From: Lachnospiraceae bacterium UBA5895 | GTDB lineage: Bacteria > Bacillota > Clostridia > Lachnospirales > Lachnospiraceae | Length of the DNA stretch: 45,848 nucleotides | NCBI GenBank assembly: GCA_002431915.1 | Contig: DJEP01000059.1 | Span: 1 to 45,848 of the forward strand | Direction: 5' to 3' | Shown: positions 23,740 to 33,236 of the stretch, piece after piece | How positions within the stretch are numbered: the first letter of the stretch is position 1 | Layout: every line of letters begins with the position of its first letter | The notes under the pieces: generated by a model | What the model saw: the letters and a program-made list of their open reading frames with translations, nothing else | Databases searched by the model: none | What the model was told of the DNA's origin: nothing | Position numbers and translations under genes: made by a program

Positions 23740-24072
23740 ATGACAGAAAGCTATGAACTGCCGGTGCTGTTCACGGAGGAAGAGCGGAAGGCTTATGCCG
23801 CCTGGGGCATCAAAAAAGAGAAAGTACTGATACCGTTTGCCATAGTGACTATTTTCATCTATGCGGTGACGGCGGCATTTGTCGTAATGAAAGTCTGGGG
23901 CGTGCGGGAGAGTGACCATGTGTTGTTCCAGATGCTGGTGCTGGGGGACTGGATTCCGGAACTGACGGGAGCACTGGCAGTTCTCATGACGATCCTGCTG
24001 CTGGGACTGTTAAATTTTATACTGGATAAAATATGGAAAAAACCGGCAGAGAACGGAATCCAAAAGCAGTGA
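23740..24072 (+). CDS. Small two-helix membrane protein, unknown function
   Basis: 110 aa. A hydrophilic N-terminus with TEEERKAYAAWGIKKEK is followed by two membrane helices, VLIPFAIVTIFIYAVTAAFV (residues ~30-49) and GALAVLMTILLLGLLNFIL (~77-95), and ends in a short basic tail. I do not recognise the family. It starts after GGGAGAATAAGAGC, follows the SseB-like gene by 20 bases and overlaps the next reading frame by 40 bases. Confidence 0.65.
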   Translation: MTESYELPVLFTEEERKAYAAWGIKKEKVLIPFAIVTIFIYAVTAAFVVMKVWGVRESDHVLFQMLVLGDWIPELTGALAVLMTILLLGLLNFILDKIWKKPAENGIQKQ

Positions 24073-24350
24073 CGGAAATCTATCCGTTGCCGGATCTGTC
24101 TGCTTTTTTAAACCCGAAGGACAATAGCGTCTGTTATCAGAAGAAGTGGTGCCGGATCGGGGAAAATACCATAGAAAATATCTACCCACCGGGAAAGAGA
24201 CATCCCTGGATGGATCACCCGGAAAATAAAGCAAGCGCAATAACCAATGTGCAGAGGCTTACGGATATTCTGAAAGGGTACGAAGCGTCGCTGGAGACTG
24301 CCCGTAAGGAACAGGAGTGGCTGCAAAAGCACGGTGGACAGACCGAATAG
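24033..24350 (+). CDS. Small hypothetical protein
   Basis: 105 aa, soluble and Pro/Lys-rich. It contains YPLPDLSAFLNPKDNSVCYQ, a Trp-Cys pair (KKWCRIGENTIENIYPPGK) and a C-terminal helix likely to form a short coiled coil (RLTDILKGYEASLETARKEQ). No family is recognised. It begins inside the preceding membrane-protein gene in another frame with a weak ribosome binding site (ACTGGATAAAAT), consistent with translational coupling. Varied, protein-like composition over the whole non-overlapping part supports a real gene, but the start is uncertain. Confidence 0.55.
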   Translation: MEKTGRERNPKAVTEIYPLPDLSAFLNPKDNSVCYQKKWCRIGENTIENIYPPGKRHPWMDHPENKASAITNVQRLTDILKGYEASLETARKEQEWLQKHGGQTE

Positions 24351-24424
24351 ACGGGACAAAAAAGGATAAGAATTAAGACCGGGATAAGACGGGAATAAGA
24401 TAAAGGAAGAAGGAGTAAGAAAGA

Positions 24425-24931
24425 ATGATAACCATCAGAAAGTACGAAGCAAAAGATGTAGCAAAAATGACAGAAATCTGGAACCAGGTTGTAGAGGATG
24501 GCGTGGCATTTCCCCAGGAGGAAGGGCTTACAGAGGCGGAAGCCGCGGAATTTTTTGCCGCACAGACCGTAAGTGCCGTGGCAGAGGATGAGCAGGGCAA
24601 TGTGAAAGGGTTATACATTTTACATCCTAACAATATCGGCAGAGTGGGACATATCGCCAATGCCAGCTATGCCGTGGACAGACAGTGCAGGGGAGAGCAT
24701 ATCGGTGAGCTGTTGGTGAAGGACTGTTTGGAACAGGCAAAGGCAAACGGTTACCGGGTATTGCAGTTCAATGCGGTGGTGGCTTCCAATATCCATGCAT
24801 TTCATCTGTACCAGAGACTGGGATTCGTGGATCTGGGCATCATCCCGGGAGGGTTCCTCAATAAGGATGGTGTCTACGAGGACATCCATGTGATGTACCA
24901 TAATCTGGTAGAGGACCAGCGTAAGAAATAA
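24425..24931 (+). CDS. GNAT family N-acetyltransferase
   Basis: 168 aa. The acetyl-CoA-binding fold is clear: ITIRKYEAKDVAKMTEIWNQ at the N-terminus, motif A with ASYAVDRQCRGEHIGELLVK (the R/Q-x-x-G-x-G/A region), and FNAVVASNIHAFHLYQRLGF as motif B, followed by VMYHNL. The overall pattern is that of the phosphinothricin-acetyltransferase-like group, but the acceptor substrate cannot be inferred. The start follows AAGAAGGAGTAAGAAAGA. It precedes exoA by 66 bases, which may be chance. Confidence 0.88.
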   Translation: MITIRKYEAKDVAKMTEIWNQVVEDGVAFPQEEGLTEAEAAEFFAAQTVSAVAEDEQGNVKGLYILHPNNIGRVGHIANASYAVDRQCRGEHIGELLVKDCLEQAKANGYRVLQFNAVVASNIHAFHLYQRLGFVDLGIIPGGFLNKDGVYEDIHVMYHNLVEDQRKK

Positions 24932-24997
24932 ATCAAATCCGGAAAATGGGATAATAAATATGGATAATAACAGTCAGGACTGACAGAAAGGGAAAAC

Positions 24998-25750
24998 ATG
25001 AAACTGATCTCATGGAATGTAAATGGACTGAGAGCCTGCATGCAGAAGGGGTTCTTAGAATTTTTTCAGGAAATAGATGCAGACATTTTCTGCTTACAGG
25101 AGACAAAATTGCAGGAAGGACAGATTGATTTAGAGCTGCCCGGATATCACCAGTACTGGAACTACGCGGAGAAAAAGGGCTATTCCGGTACCGCCATTTT
25201 TACCAAAGAGGAACCCATACAGGTGACTTACGGGATCGGTGTGGAGGAACATGACCATGAGGGCAGGGTGATCACAGCGGAGTATCCGGAGTTTTACTTT
25301 GTGACGGTCTATGTACCGAATGCCCAGCAGGAATTAAAGCGCCTGGATTATCGCATGCAGTGGGAGGCGGATTTCCTGGCTTATCTTAAGAAGCTGGAGG
25401 AGAAAAAGCCGGTGATCTATGCGGGAGATCTGAACGTGGCGCATCAGGAAATCGACCTGAAGAATCCGAAGACCAACCGAGGCAATGCGGGATTCACCGA
25501 TGAGGAGCGGGCTTGTTTTTCCAAAGTACTGGAAAATGGATTTATCGATACTTTCCGCTATTTTTATCCGGACCGGATCGGAATCTATTCCTGGTGGTCT
25601 TACCGGTTCCAAGCGAGAGCGAAAAATGCCGGATGGAGAATTGACTATTTCGTGGTATCACAGTGCCTGCAGGACAGACTGGCAGATGCGAAGATCCACA
25701 CGGAGATCACAGGATCGGATCATTGTCCGATTGAGCTTGATATACAATAG
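24998..25750 (+). CDS. exoA: Exodeoxyribonuclease III / AP endonuclease
   Basis: 250 aa Mg-dependent base-excision-repair nuclease that cuts at abasic sites and trims 3' ends. Catalytic blocks are complete: SWNVNGLRACMQKGF (Asn), DIFCLQETKLQ (Glu), VTVYVPNAQ (Tyr region), YAGDLNVAHQEIDLKNPKTN (Asp/Asn), GFTDEER, SWWSYRFQARAKNAGWRIDYF, and GSDHCPIELDI (Asp-His) at the end. The length matches bacterial ExoIII. AddB begins 24 bases downstream, making this the first gene of a repair operon. Confidence 0.95.
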   Translation: MKLISWNVNGLRACMQKGFLEFFQEIDADIFCLQETKLQEGQIDLELPGYHQYWNYAEKKGYSGTAIFTKEEPIQVTYGIGVEEHDHEGRVITAEYPEFYFVTVYVPNAQQELKRLDYRMQWEADFLAYLKKLEEKKPVIYAGDLNVAHQEIDLKNPKTNRGNAGFTDEERACFSKVLENGFIDTFRYFYPDRIGIYSWWSYRFQARAKNAGWRIDYFVVSQCLQDRLADAKIHTEITGSDHCPIELDIQ

Positions 25751-25774
25751 GCAGAAGACTGCAAAAGGAGACCT

Positions 25775-28700
25775 ATGAGCTTACGTTTCTATTTCGGACC
25801 GTCCGGGTCCGGCAAGAGTCACAGAATCTATGAAGAGATCATGCAGCGGGCGGCAGAAGATCCGGGGAAGAATTTCCTGATTATCGTGCCGGATCAGTTC
25901 ACCATGCAGACCCAGAAGGATCTGGTTATGCGCAGTGATAGAAGCGGTATCCTGAATATCGATGTCTTAAGCTTCGGACGGCTCAGCCACCGTATCCTGG
26001 AGGAAGTAGGGACGAAGGAAATGCCCGTACTGGACGACACCGGTAAAAGCCTGGTGTTACAGAAGATCGCGGCAGATCTGAAGGAGCAGCTGCCTGCCAT
26101 GGGAAGCCTGTTGCACAAGCAGGGCTATATCCATGAGGTGAAAAGCGCCATTTCTGAGTTTATGCAGTATGGCATCAGTACACAGGACATGGATAAACTG
26201 ATCGCCAGTGCAGAAAAACGGGGCGCACTGGCAATGAAGCTCAGAGACTTAAAGACTCTGTACGGGGGATTCCGGGATTATATCAGAGACCATTTTATCA
26301 CCACAGAGGAGACACTGGATGTGCTGCGCAGATCTTTGGTAAAGTCTAAGATCCTTCAGGACAGCGTGGTGGTATTTGACGGGTTTACGGGATTTACGCC
26401 CATACAGAACCGCCTGATCCAGGAGCTGATGCGGGTGTGCGAAGAGACCATTGTCACCGTGACCATCGGCGCGGAAGAAGATCCTTATAAGATGGACGGT
26501 GAGCAGAAGCTGTTTCACCTAAGTAAAAAGACGGTGGCGGATCTGGTGAAGCTGGCGGCTGAGGCAGAGGTGACACGCGGGGAAGATGTCTTCGTAAAGG
26601 GCGGTCCCAACCGTTTCGACGAGGCACCGGCACTGAACTATCTGGAACAGAATCTGTTCCGCTATCAGTATGAGCCCTATACGGAGAAACAGCAGGAGAT
26701 CCATATGTATGAGGCAATTTCTCCCAGAGAGGAAGTCCATCAGACGGCGTTATATATCCGCCATCTGATCAGAGAGCAGGGATTTAATTATCGGGATATT
26801 GCTGTGGTCATCGGTGACCTGGAGGGGTACGCATCCTACGTGGAGACGGAATTCGGACAGCTGGAGATTCCCTGCTTTATAGACCGCACCAGGGGAATTG
26901 TTCTAAATCCCATGATCGAATATATCAAAAGTGCATTACAGCTGTATATTAAGGATTTTTCCTATGATACGGTGTTTCATTTTCTGCGAAGCGGCATGGC
27001 GGACATTTCCAGAGAGAAGATCGATGAGCTGGAAAATTATGTGATCCGCACCGGGGCGAGAGGGTATCGCACCTACAGCCGTCTGTTCACCCGCAGGACG
27101 GAAGAAATGCAGGGAGATATGCAGACAGGAGACGAAGCGGCAGAGGAGATGCTGGAGCACCTGAATCGTATCAGACAGCAGTTTGTGGATGCCGTGGAGA
27201 TTCTGCATATGGCTCCCCGGGCAAAAGCTGGCGGGTATGTGGATCATCTGTATGATTTCTTAGAGCAGAATCAGGTACAGCAAAAGCTTTTGAATTACCA
27301 ACAGCAGTTCGAGCAGGAGGGAGACCTGTCCAGAGCCAGAGAGTATGCGCAGATCTATCGTCTGGTCATGGATCTGCTGGATCAGATCTATGAACTGTTG
27401 GGAGAGGAAGAAATCTCCAGACAGGAATTTTCGGATATCCTGGATGCCGGATTCGGCGAGATCACGGTAGGTACGATTCCGCAGAATGTGGATCGTATCG
27501 TGGTGGGTGATATGGAGCGAACCCGTTTAAATCAGGTAAAAGTGCTGTTTTTTTTGGGAGTCAATGACGGAAATATTCCGAGAAATGCCTCCAAAGGCGG
27601 AATTATTTCGGATATGGATAGAGAATTCCTGATCGAATCCGGGACGGAGATGGCACCCAGCCCGAGGCAGCAGATGTATATCCAGAGACTGTATTTGTAC
27701 CTAAATATGACCAAGCCCTCAAAGCTGTTGTATCTGTCTTATGCGAAGATGAACGGGGAAGGAAAAGGCATAAGACCGTCCTATCTGATCGATACGGTGC
27801 ATAAGCTCTTCCCGCAGCTGGTCGTGGAATATCCTCAGAACCGCAGTCGCCTGGAACAGATCGAAGGCAGACAGGAAGGCGCCAGATACCTGGCGGAGGA
27901 TCTGCGGGAATATGTGGAAGGTACCCTGCCGGAGGAAGAGCGGCAGGACTTCTATCTCATGTATCGTGCGTATGAAGAGGATACATCAGGCAGAGACCGG
28001 CTGACCCGGGCGGCATTCAGAAGATATCAGGAGAGCGGTCTGTCCCGGATCGTGGCGGGAGCCCTGTACGGCAGACAGCTGGAGAACAGTGTGAGCCGCT
28101 TAGAGACCTATGCCGCCTGCGCCTGCAGACATTTTCTGCAATACGGTCTGTCCTTGCGGGAGCGGGAAGAATTCGGATTTGAAGTATCGGATATGGGTAA
28201 TATTTACCATGTGGTATTGGAAAATTTTGCAGGAAAACTTGCAGAATCCAACCGGACCTGGTGGGATTTTTCGGAAGAATTTGCAGAAGAAGCCGTCAAA
28301 GAAGCAGTGGAAGCCTATGCTGCAACCTACGGAGAGACGGTATTATACAGTTCTGCGCGGAATGAATATGCCATCACCCGCATGAGCAGGATCCTGACTC
28401 GCACGGTGCTGACCTTACAGCAGCATCTGAAGCAGGGAAGTTTTCAGCCGGATGACTATGAGCTGTCCTTCCGGTTCGCGGAGGATCTGGACAGCATTCA
28501 TGTGGATCTGTCCGAAGAGGAGAAGATGCATTTGCAGGGGCGGATCGACCGCATCGATGTGTCGGAGGATGCCGAGCATGTCTATGTCAAGGTCATCGAT
28601 TACAAGTCCGGCAATAAGAAATTCGACCTGGCGGCACTGTACTATGGTCTGCAGCTGCAGTTGGTGGTATATATGAATGCGGCAATGGAGCTGGAGGGCA

Positions 28701-29206
28701 GAAAGCATCCGGATAAGGAGATCGTCCCGGCGGCGCTGTTATACTACCATATTGACGATCCTGCCATAGAGACGCCGGTGGAACTGTCGGACGAACAGAT
28801 CAATGAGCAGATCCTTGCGAAGCTTCGTATGAACGGTGTGGTAAACAGTGACCCGGAAGTCGTGGAGCGGCTGGACCGCTATATGCAGGACAAGTCCATG
28901 GTCATTCCGGTGGAGAAGAAAAAAGACGGAAGCTTCAGTGCCAGAAGCGGAATCTTAAGCCGGGAAGAGATGCAGCTGGTGTCTTCTTACGTGGATGCCA
29001 AGATCCGCGATATCGGCAGAGAGATCCTGGATGGGAAAATAACCGCAAACCCTTATGAGAAAGGCAATGAGGAAGCCTGTACGTACTGCGCCTACAAAAA
29101 GGTCTGCGGTTTTGACGGAAGTATTCCGGGGTATGAGAAACGCCAGCTGGAGGAGCTGGATAAGCAGACCCTGATGCAGCGGATGCAGGAGACGGTGGAA
29201 GAGTAG
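25775..29206 (+). CDS. addB: ATP-dependent helicase/nuclease subunit AddB
   Basis: 1143 aa subunit of the AddAB helicase-nuclease, which resects double-strand breaks to a Chi-like site for RecA loading. The N-terminus has Walker A FGPSGSGKSHRIYEEI (residues ~7-22) and IVPDQFTMQTQKDLV. The middle is the inactivated helicase region. The C-terminal nuclease carries VKVIDYKSGNKKFDLA (Asp-x-Lys) and QLQLVVYMNAA. The 4Fe-4S cluster cysteines appear as CACRHFL in the middle and CTYCAYKKVCGF near the end. Length fits AddB of Firmicutes (about 1150-1170 aa). It follows exoA closely and is followed by addA. Confidence 0.95.
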   Translation: MSLRFYFGPSGSGKSHRIYEEIMQRAAEDPGKNFLIIVPDQFTMQTQKDLVMRSDRSGILNIDVLSFGRLSHRILEEVGTKEMPVLDDTGKSLVLQKIAADLKEQLPAMGSLLHKQGYIHEVKSAISEFMQYGISTQDMDKLIASAEKRGALAMKLRDLKTLYGGFRDYIRDHFITTEETLDVLRRSLVKSKILQDSVVVFDGFTGFTPIQNRLIQELMRVCEETIVTVTIGAEEDPYKMDGEQKLFHLSKKTVADLVKLAAEAEVTRGEDVFVKGGPNRFDEAPALNYLEQNLFRYQYEPYTEKQQEIHMYEAISPREEVHQTALYIRHLIREQGFNYRDIAVVIGDLEGYASYVETEFGQLEIPCFIDRTRGIVLNPMIEYIKSALQLYIKDFSYDTVFHFLRSGMADISREKIDELENYVIRTGARGYRTYSRLFTRRTEEMQGDMQTGDEAAEEMLEHLNRIRQQFVDAVEILHMAPRAKAGGYVDHLYDFLEQNQVQQKLLNYQQQFEQEGDLSRAREYAQIYRLVMDLLDQIYELLGEEEISRQEFSDILDAGFGEITVGTIPQNVDRIVVGDMERTRLNQVKVLFFLGVNDGNIPRNASKGGIISDMDREFLIESGTEMAPSPRQQMYIQRLYLYLNMTKPSKLLYLSYAKMNGEGKGIRPSYLIDTVHKLFPQLVVEYPQNRSRLEQIEGRQEGARYLAEDLREYVEGTLPEEERQDFYLMYRAYEEDTSGRDRLTRAAFRRYQESGLSRIVAGALYGRQLENSVSRLETYAACACRHFLQYGLSLREREEFGFEVSDMGNIYHVVLENFAGKLAESNRTWWDFSEEFAEEAVKEAVEAYAATYGETVLYSSARNEYAITRMSRILTRTVLTLQQHLKQGSFQPDDYELSFRFAEDLDSIHVDLSEEEKMHLQGRIDRIDVSEDAEHVYVKVIDYKSGNKKFDLAALYYGLQLQLVVYMNAAMELEGRKHPDKEIVPAALLYYHIDDPAIETPVELSDEQINEQILAKLRMNGVVNSDPEVVERLDRYMQDKSMVIPVEKKKDGSFSARSGILSREEMQLVSSYVDAKIRDIGREILDGKITANPYEKGNEEACTYCAYKKVCGFDGSIPGYEKRQLEELDKQTLMQRMQETVEE

Positions 29207-29317
29207 GGCAAAAGGCATTAGCGGGAGCACGTGCCGGGCAGAAGATCCGGAGAAAAAACGGCAACAGATGCTTGGTGGAACAAGGCAGTGAAAGGATAAA
29301 AGGAACAGAGGTAGCGT

Positions 29318-32300
29318 ATGGGAATGAAATTCACCCCGGAACAGCAAAAGGTAATCGAACTGCATAACAGTAATATTCTGGTGTCGGCGGCAGCCGGAAG
29401 CGGTAAGACGGCAGTACTGGTAGAACGTATTATACGTATGGTATGCGAAGGAGAGCACCCGGCGGATATTGACAGACTGCTGATCGTGACCTTTACCAAT
29501 GCGGCAGCAGCGGAGATGCGGGAACGTATCGCCATCGGTATTGCCGCCAGACTGGAAGCAGATCCCGGCAATGAGCATATCCAGAAACAGTCTGCGCTGT
29601 TACATAATGCACAGATCACTACCATCGACAGCTTCAGTCTGTTTCTGATCCGGAACCACTTCAATGAGATTGGGCTGGATCCGGACTTCCGCGTGGCAGA
29701 TGAGGGCGAGATTAAACTATTGCAGCAGGATGTGCTGGCGCAGCTGCTGGAGGATGCCTATGCGGGGGAATTTGTTCCCGAAGATACCATGAAATTCCGT
29801 GACGACTGTGACAGCGAGACGAAGTCCCGGGAAGCAGTGGAAACATTTCATGCCTGCGTGGAGCATTTCTGCCCGGGAGGCAGGGAGAGCGTATTGGAGC
29901 AGCATATTCTGAACCTGTCCCGCTATGCCGCAAGTTTCCCATGGCCGGCGAAATGGCTGGAAGAGCGCAAGGAGGATTATGCCGCAGGTGACCTGGATGC
30001 CCTGCTTCACAGCGATTACGGACAATATCTGACGGAACGGGTGAACCGTACGGTGCAGGGGTGCCTGGAGAAACTGCGGGAAGTGAAACGGCTGTGTGAA
30101 CAGCCGGATGGTCCGTACATGTACGGAGAACTGACGGATGCAGAGATCGAACAGCTGGAGAGACTTGCAGACTGCAAGAACCTGGAGGAACAGGCGGCAA
30201 GAATTCCCACCGTGACTTTCGGACGACTCCCTTCCAAAAAGGATGACAGTGTGGACCCTGCCAAACGGGAACTTGCCAAAGCAATTCGAAACAGCGTGAA
30301 GGACACTTTAAGTGATCTGTCAGAGAGCTATTTTAAGACTCCGCTGGAACTGGCAGTAGAGCAGGGCAAGGCCTGCAGAGAGCCACTTCAGATGCTGCTT
30401 GACCTGGTACTGGAATTCGACAGAAGACTCCTCGCAGCCAAGCAGGAGAGGCATCTGATCGACTTTTCCGATATGGAGCATTATGCACTGCAGATTCTGT
30501 TAAAATGGGAAAAAGTGGAAGAAACCGGCGACACAGGAATGGGCGGCACCGATGTGAAATATCGCATTGTGCCAAGTGATGTGGCACTGGAGTACCGCCA
30601 GTATTTTCAGGAGATCCTTATTGATGAGTACCAGGACAGCAATCTGGTGCAGGAATATCTGTTAAGCGCCATCTCCGGGGAAGCGGAGGGGCATTACAAC
30701 CGCTTCATGGTAGGCGATGTGAAGCAGAGTATCTATAAATTCCGTCTGGCGAGACCGGAACTGTTCCTGGAAAAATACGACACCTATCAGGAGACCGGAG
30801 ATCTGTGCCGGATCGACCTGGCGAAGAATTTCCGAAGCCGTTTGCAGGTGGTGGATGCGGTGAATGGTGTATTTTCCCGGATCATGAGCCGCGAGATCGG
30901 TGGTATTGCCTACGATGACAAGGCTGCACTGTATCCCGGGGCGGTCTATCCTGCAGCGGAGGATTCCACCTACGGCAGTGAAATGCTGTTGATCCGCAAG
31001 CCGGAAAAAGAAGATACAAAGGATACAGCGGATGCCGCCAAAGGCGTGTTGGAGTATGATAATGTAAGGCAGCTGGAAGCGCTGGCCATTGCCACCCGTA
31101 TCAGGCAGCTGAAGGGCAGTCTGCAGGTTATGGAGAAATCCACGGGAGAACTGCGTCCGGTGCGTTACTCAGACATGGTTATCCTGCTTCGGACGACCAG
31201 CGGATGGGACGAGGAATTCAAAAAGATACTGGAACAGCAGGGAATTCCTGTCTACGTCACTTCCAAGACCGGATATTTCGGGGCGCTGGAAGTGCAGGAG
31301 CTGTTGCAGTTTTTACGGGTGCTGGATAACCCGAGACAGGATATTCCGCTGTTTGGCGTGATGCAGTCCGTCTTCGGTGGATTCACGCAGGAAGAGATCG
31401 CCCGGATCCGCAGCGGTGGGGAAGGACATTCCAGAAAGCGGATGACCTTGTATGAAGCGCTGAAAGAAGTGGCGCAGGACGGTCGAACAGCGCAAGCAGG
31501 AGAAGCACCGGAAGGTGAAAATGCCGGGGAAGACACACTTGGGCAGAACGAAGGACTTTACCAAAAAGCAAATACATTCCTGCGACGGATTGACCACTAC
31601 CGTGACCTGACGCCGTACACTTCCATCCGCGATCTGCTGCAACGGATCCTGGACGATTATGATTATCTGAATTATGTGACGGCACTCCCCACCGGCAGCA
31701 AGCGCCGCGCCAACGTGGAGATGCTGCTGACGAAAGCGTCCGCCTTCGAGAAGACCAGCTATTTCGGACTTTTTCATTTTATCCGTTATATGGAACAGCT
31801 GGAGAAATACGATGTGGATTACGGTGAGGCGGATACCCTGGACGAGAACGCCGATGTGGTGCGGATCATGAGTATTCACAAGAGTAAGGGTCTGGAATTC
31901 CCGGTGGTATTTGTCTCCGGGCTGTCCAAGCGTTTTAACATGCAGGATGCGAACCAGTCCCTGATCGTGGATATGGATCTGGGGGTGGCGGTGGATTATG
32001 TGAACCCCGGACGACGGATTAAAAATAAGACCCTGAGGCGGGCGGTTCTGTCAGCGAAAATGAAGGAGGACAGCCTGGCGGAGGAATTGCGTGTCCTCTA
32101 CGTGGCGCTGACCCGTGCCAGAGAAAAGCTGATATTAACTTCTGTCATGGACAAAGCCGATGAAAAATGGGAGCTGACGCAGATGACGGGGCAGGAGAAG
32201 CTGACCTATCTGGACTTCTGTGAAGCAGGAAACTATATGGATTTTCTGCTGCCGATCCTGCCCGGTACCGGTATCGCGGTTACCATCATGGGAGAAGAAG

Positions 32301-33190
32301 ATCTGGCGGCAGAGGAGCTGGGAGAGCAGCTGCGCATGGGAGACCGCAGAGAACAGCTGCGTCTGATAGCATGTGGGGAGGCACCTTTGCCCGGGGACCC
32401 GGAAGAAAACGAGCGGAAGCTTACGCGGCTGCGGGAGCGTTTTGCCTATCAATATCCCTATCCCGGGTTACAGAAGTTGTATACCAAGACGACAGTGTCG
32501 GAGTTAAAGATCGCAGCCATGGCGGAAAAAGACGAGGCGGCATTTCATACCTTTGAAGAAAAAGAAGTGGTGCCTTATATTCCGGCATTCCGCAGAGAGC
32601 AGGAGAAGGTAAGCGGAGCCGTCAGGGGAAGTGCCTTCCACCGGGTCATGGAGCTTTTGGATTTTTCGTATGTATTTATGGAGTCTGGACTTTTCACGGA
32701 ATGTCCCGGAGATTATGAGGCATACCGCAAGGGTCTGGATGAGGTGAGACTTAAGAAGCGGCTGGAAGAATTTCTTCTGAGAGAGACTGCATCGTTACGC
32801 CTGACGGAAGAATACGCTCAGGCGGTAAATCTTACGAAGATCCGGCATTTTCTGGAGCAGGAACTGGCGTATCGTATGTGGCGTGCTTACGAACAGGGAC
32901 TTTTGTACAGAGAGCAGCCCTTCGTGATGGGAATTGATGCAAAGCGCCTGGATCAGGATCTCCCAGAAGGGGAAAAGGTGCTCATTCAGGGTATCATCGA
33001 CGTCTTTTTCATAGAAGACGGCGAGATCGTCCTGTTAGACTACAAGACCGATGTGATCGACACCATGGAAGCCCTCTGGAGCCGCTACGGTGTCCAGATC
33101 CAGTACTATGAGGAGGCACTGCGGAAACTCATGCAGCTGCCCGTGAAGGAGCGGATCCTGTATTCCTTCTATCTGGAGAAGTATGAGTAA
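29318..33190 (+). CDS. addA: ATP-dependent helicase/nuclease subunit AddA
   Basis: 1290 aa UvrD-like helicase with C-terminal nuclease, the motor of AddAB. Motif I is VSAAAGSGKTAVLVERI (residues ~22-38), motif Ia IVTFTNAAAAEMRERI, motif II EILIDEYQDSN, motif III FMVGDVKQSIYKFR, motif V near VVRIMSIHKSKGLEFPVVF and motif VI LRVLYVALTRAREKL. The C-terminal RecB-type nuclease has GSAFHRVMELLDF and IVLLDYKTDVI. All core residues are intact. The 111-base gap after addB holds no gene or terminator, so they are probably co-transcribed. The start follows AACAGAGGTAGCGT, a modest site. Confidence 0.96.
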   Translation: MGMKFTPEQQKVIELHNSNILVSAAAGSGKTAVLVERIIRMVCEGEHPADIDRLLIVTFTNAAAAEMRERIAIGIAARLEADPGNEHIQKQSALLHNAQITTIDSFSLFLIRNHFNEIGLDPDFRVADEGEIKLLQQDVLAQLLEDAYAGEFVPEDTMKFRDDCDSETKSREAVETFHACVEHFCPGGRESVLEQHILNLSRYAASFPWPAKWLEERKEDYAAGDLDALLHSDYGQYLTERVNRTVQGCLEKLREVKRLCEQPDGPYMYGELTDAEIEQLERLADCKNLEEQAARIPTVTFGRLPSKKDDSVDPAKRELAKAIRNSVKDTLSDLSESYFKTPLELAVEQGKACREPLQMLLDLVLEFDRRLLAAKQERHLIDFSDMEHYALQILLKWEKVEETGDTGMGGTDVKYRIVPSDVALEYRQYFQEILIDEYQDSNLVQEYLLSAISGEAEGHYNRFMVGDVKQSIYKFRLARPELFLEKYDTYQETGDLCRIDLAKNFRSRLQVVDAVNGVFSRIMSREIGGIAYDDKAALYPGAVYPAAEDSTYGSEMLLIRKPEKEDTKDTADAAKGVLEYDNVRQLEALAIATRIRQLKGSLQVMEKSTGELRPVRYSDMVILLRTTSGWDEEFKKILEQQGIPVYVTSKTGYFGALEVQELLQFLRVLDNPRQDIPLFGVMQSVFGGFTQEEIARIRSGGEGHSRKRMTLYEALKEVAQDGRTAQAGEAPEGENAGEDTLGQNEGLYQKANTFLRRIDHYRDLTPYTSIRDLLQRILDDYDYLNYVTALPTGSKRRANVEMLLTKASAFEKTSYFGLFHFIRYMEQLEKYDVDYGEADTLDENADVVRIMSIHKSKGLEFPVVFVSGLSKRFNMQDANQSLIVDMDLGVAVDYVNPGRRIKNKTLRRAVLSAKMKEDSLAEELRVLYVALTRAREKLILTSVMDKADEKWELTQMTGQEKLTYLDFCEAGNYMDFLLPILPGTGIAVTIMGEEDLAAEELGEQLRMGDRREQLRLIACGEAPLPGDPEENERKLTRLRERFAYQYPYPGLQKLYTKTTVSELKIAAMAEKDEAAFHTFEEKEVVPYIPAFRREQEKVSGAVRGSAFHRVMELLDFSYVFMESGLFTECPGDYEAYRKGLDEVRLKKRLEEFLLRETASLRLTEEYAQAVNLTKIRHFLEQELAYRMWRAYEQGLLYREQPFVMGIDAKRLDQDLPEGEKVLIQGIIDVFFIEDGEIVLLDYKTDVIDTMEALWSRYGVQIQYYEEALRKLMQLPVKERILYSFYLEKYE

Positions 33191-33236
33191 ACGGAATGCT
33201 ATGGAATAAAGAAGTAAGTGTGGTGTATTGACAGTT

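Noticed and set aside
23017..23919. 300-codon minus-strand frame opposite the SseB-like gene
   Set aside because: It crosses the promoter and leader of the SseB-like gene, has a low-complexity Ser/Cys/Phe-rich product, and lacks a good start site.
29207..29317. Possible small gene or regulatory element between addB and addA
   Set aside because: The 111-base gap holds no stable hairpin, promoter or start site that stands out; it looks like plain spacer.
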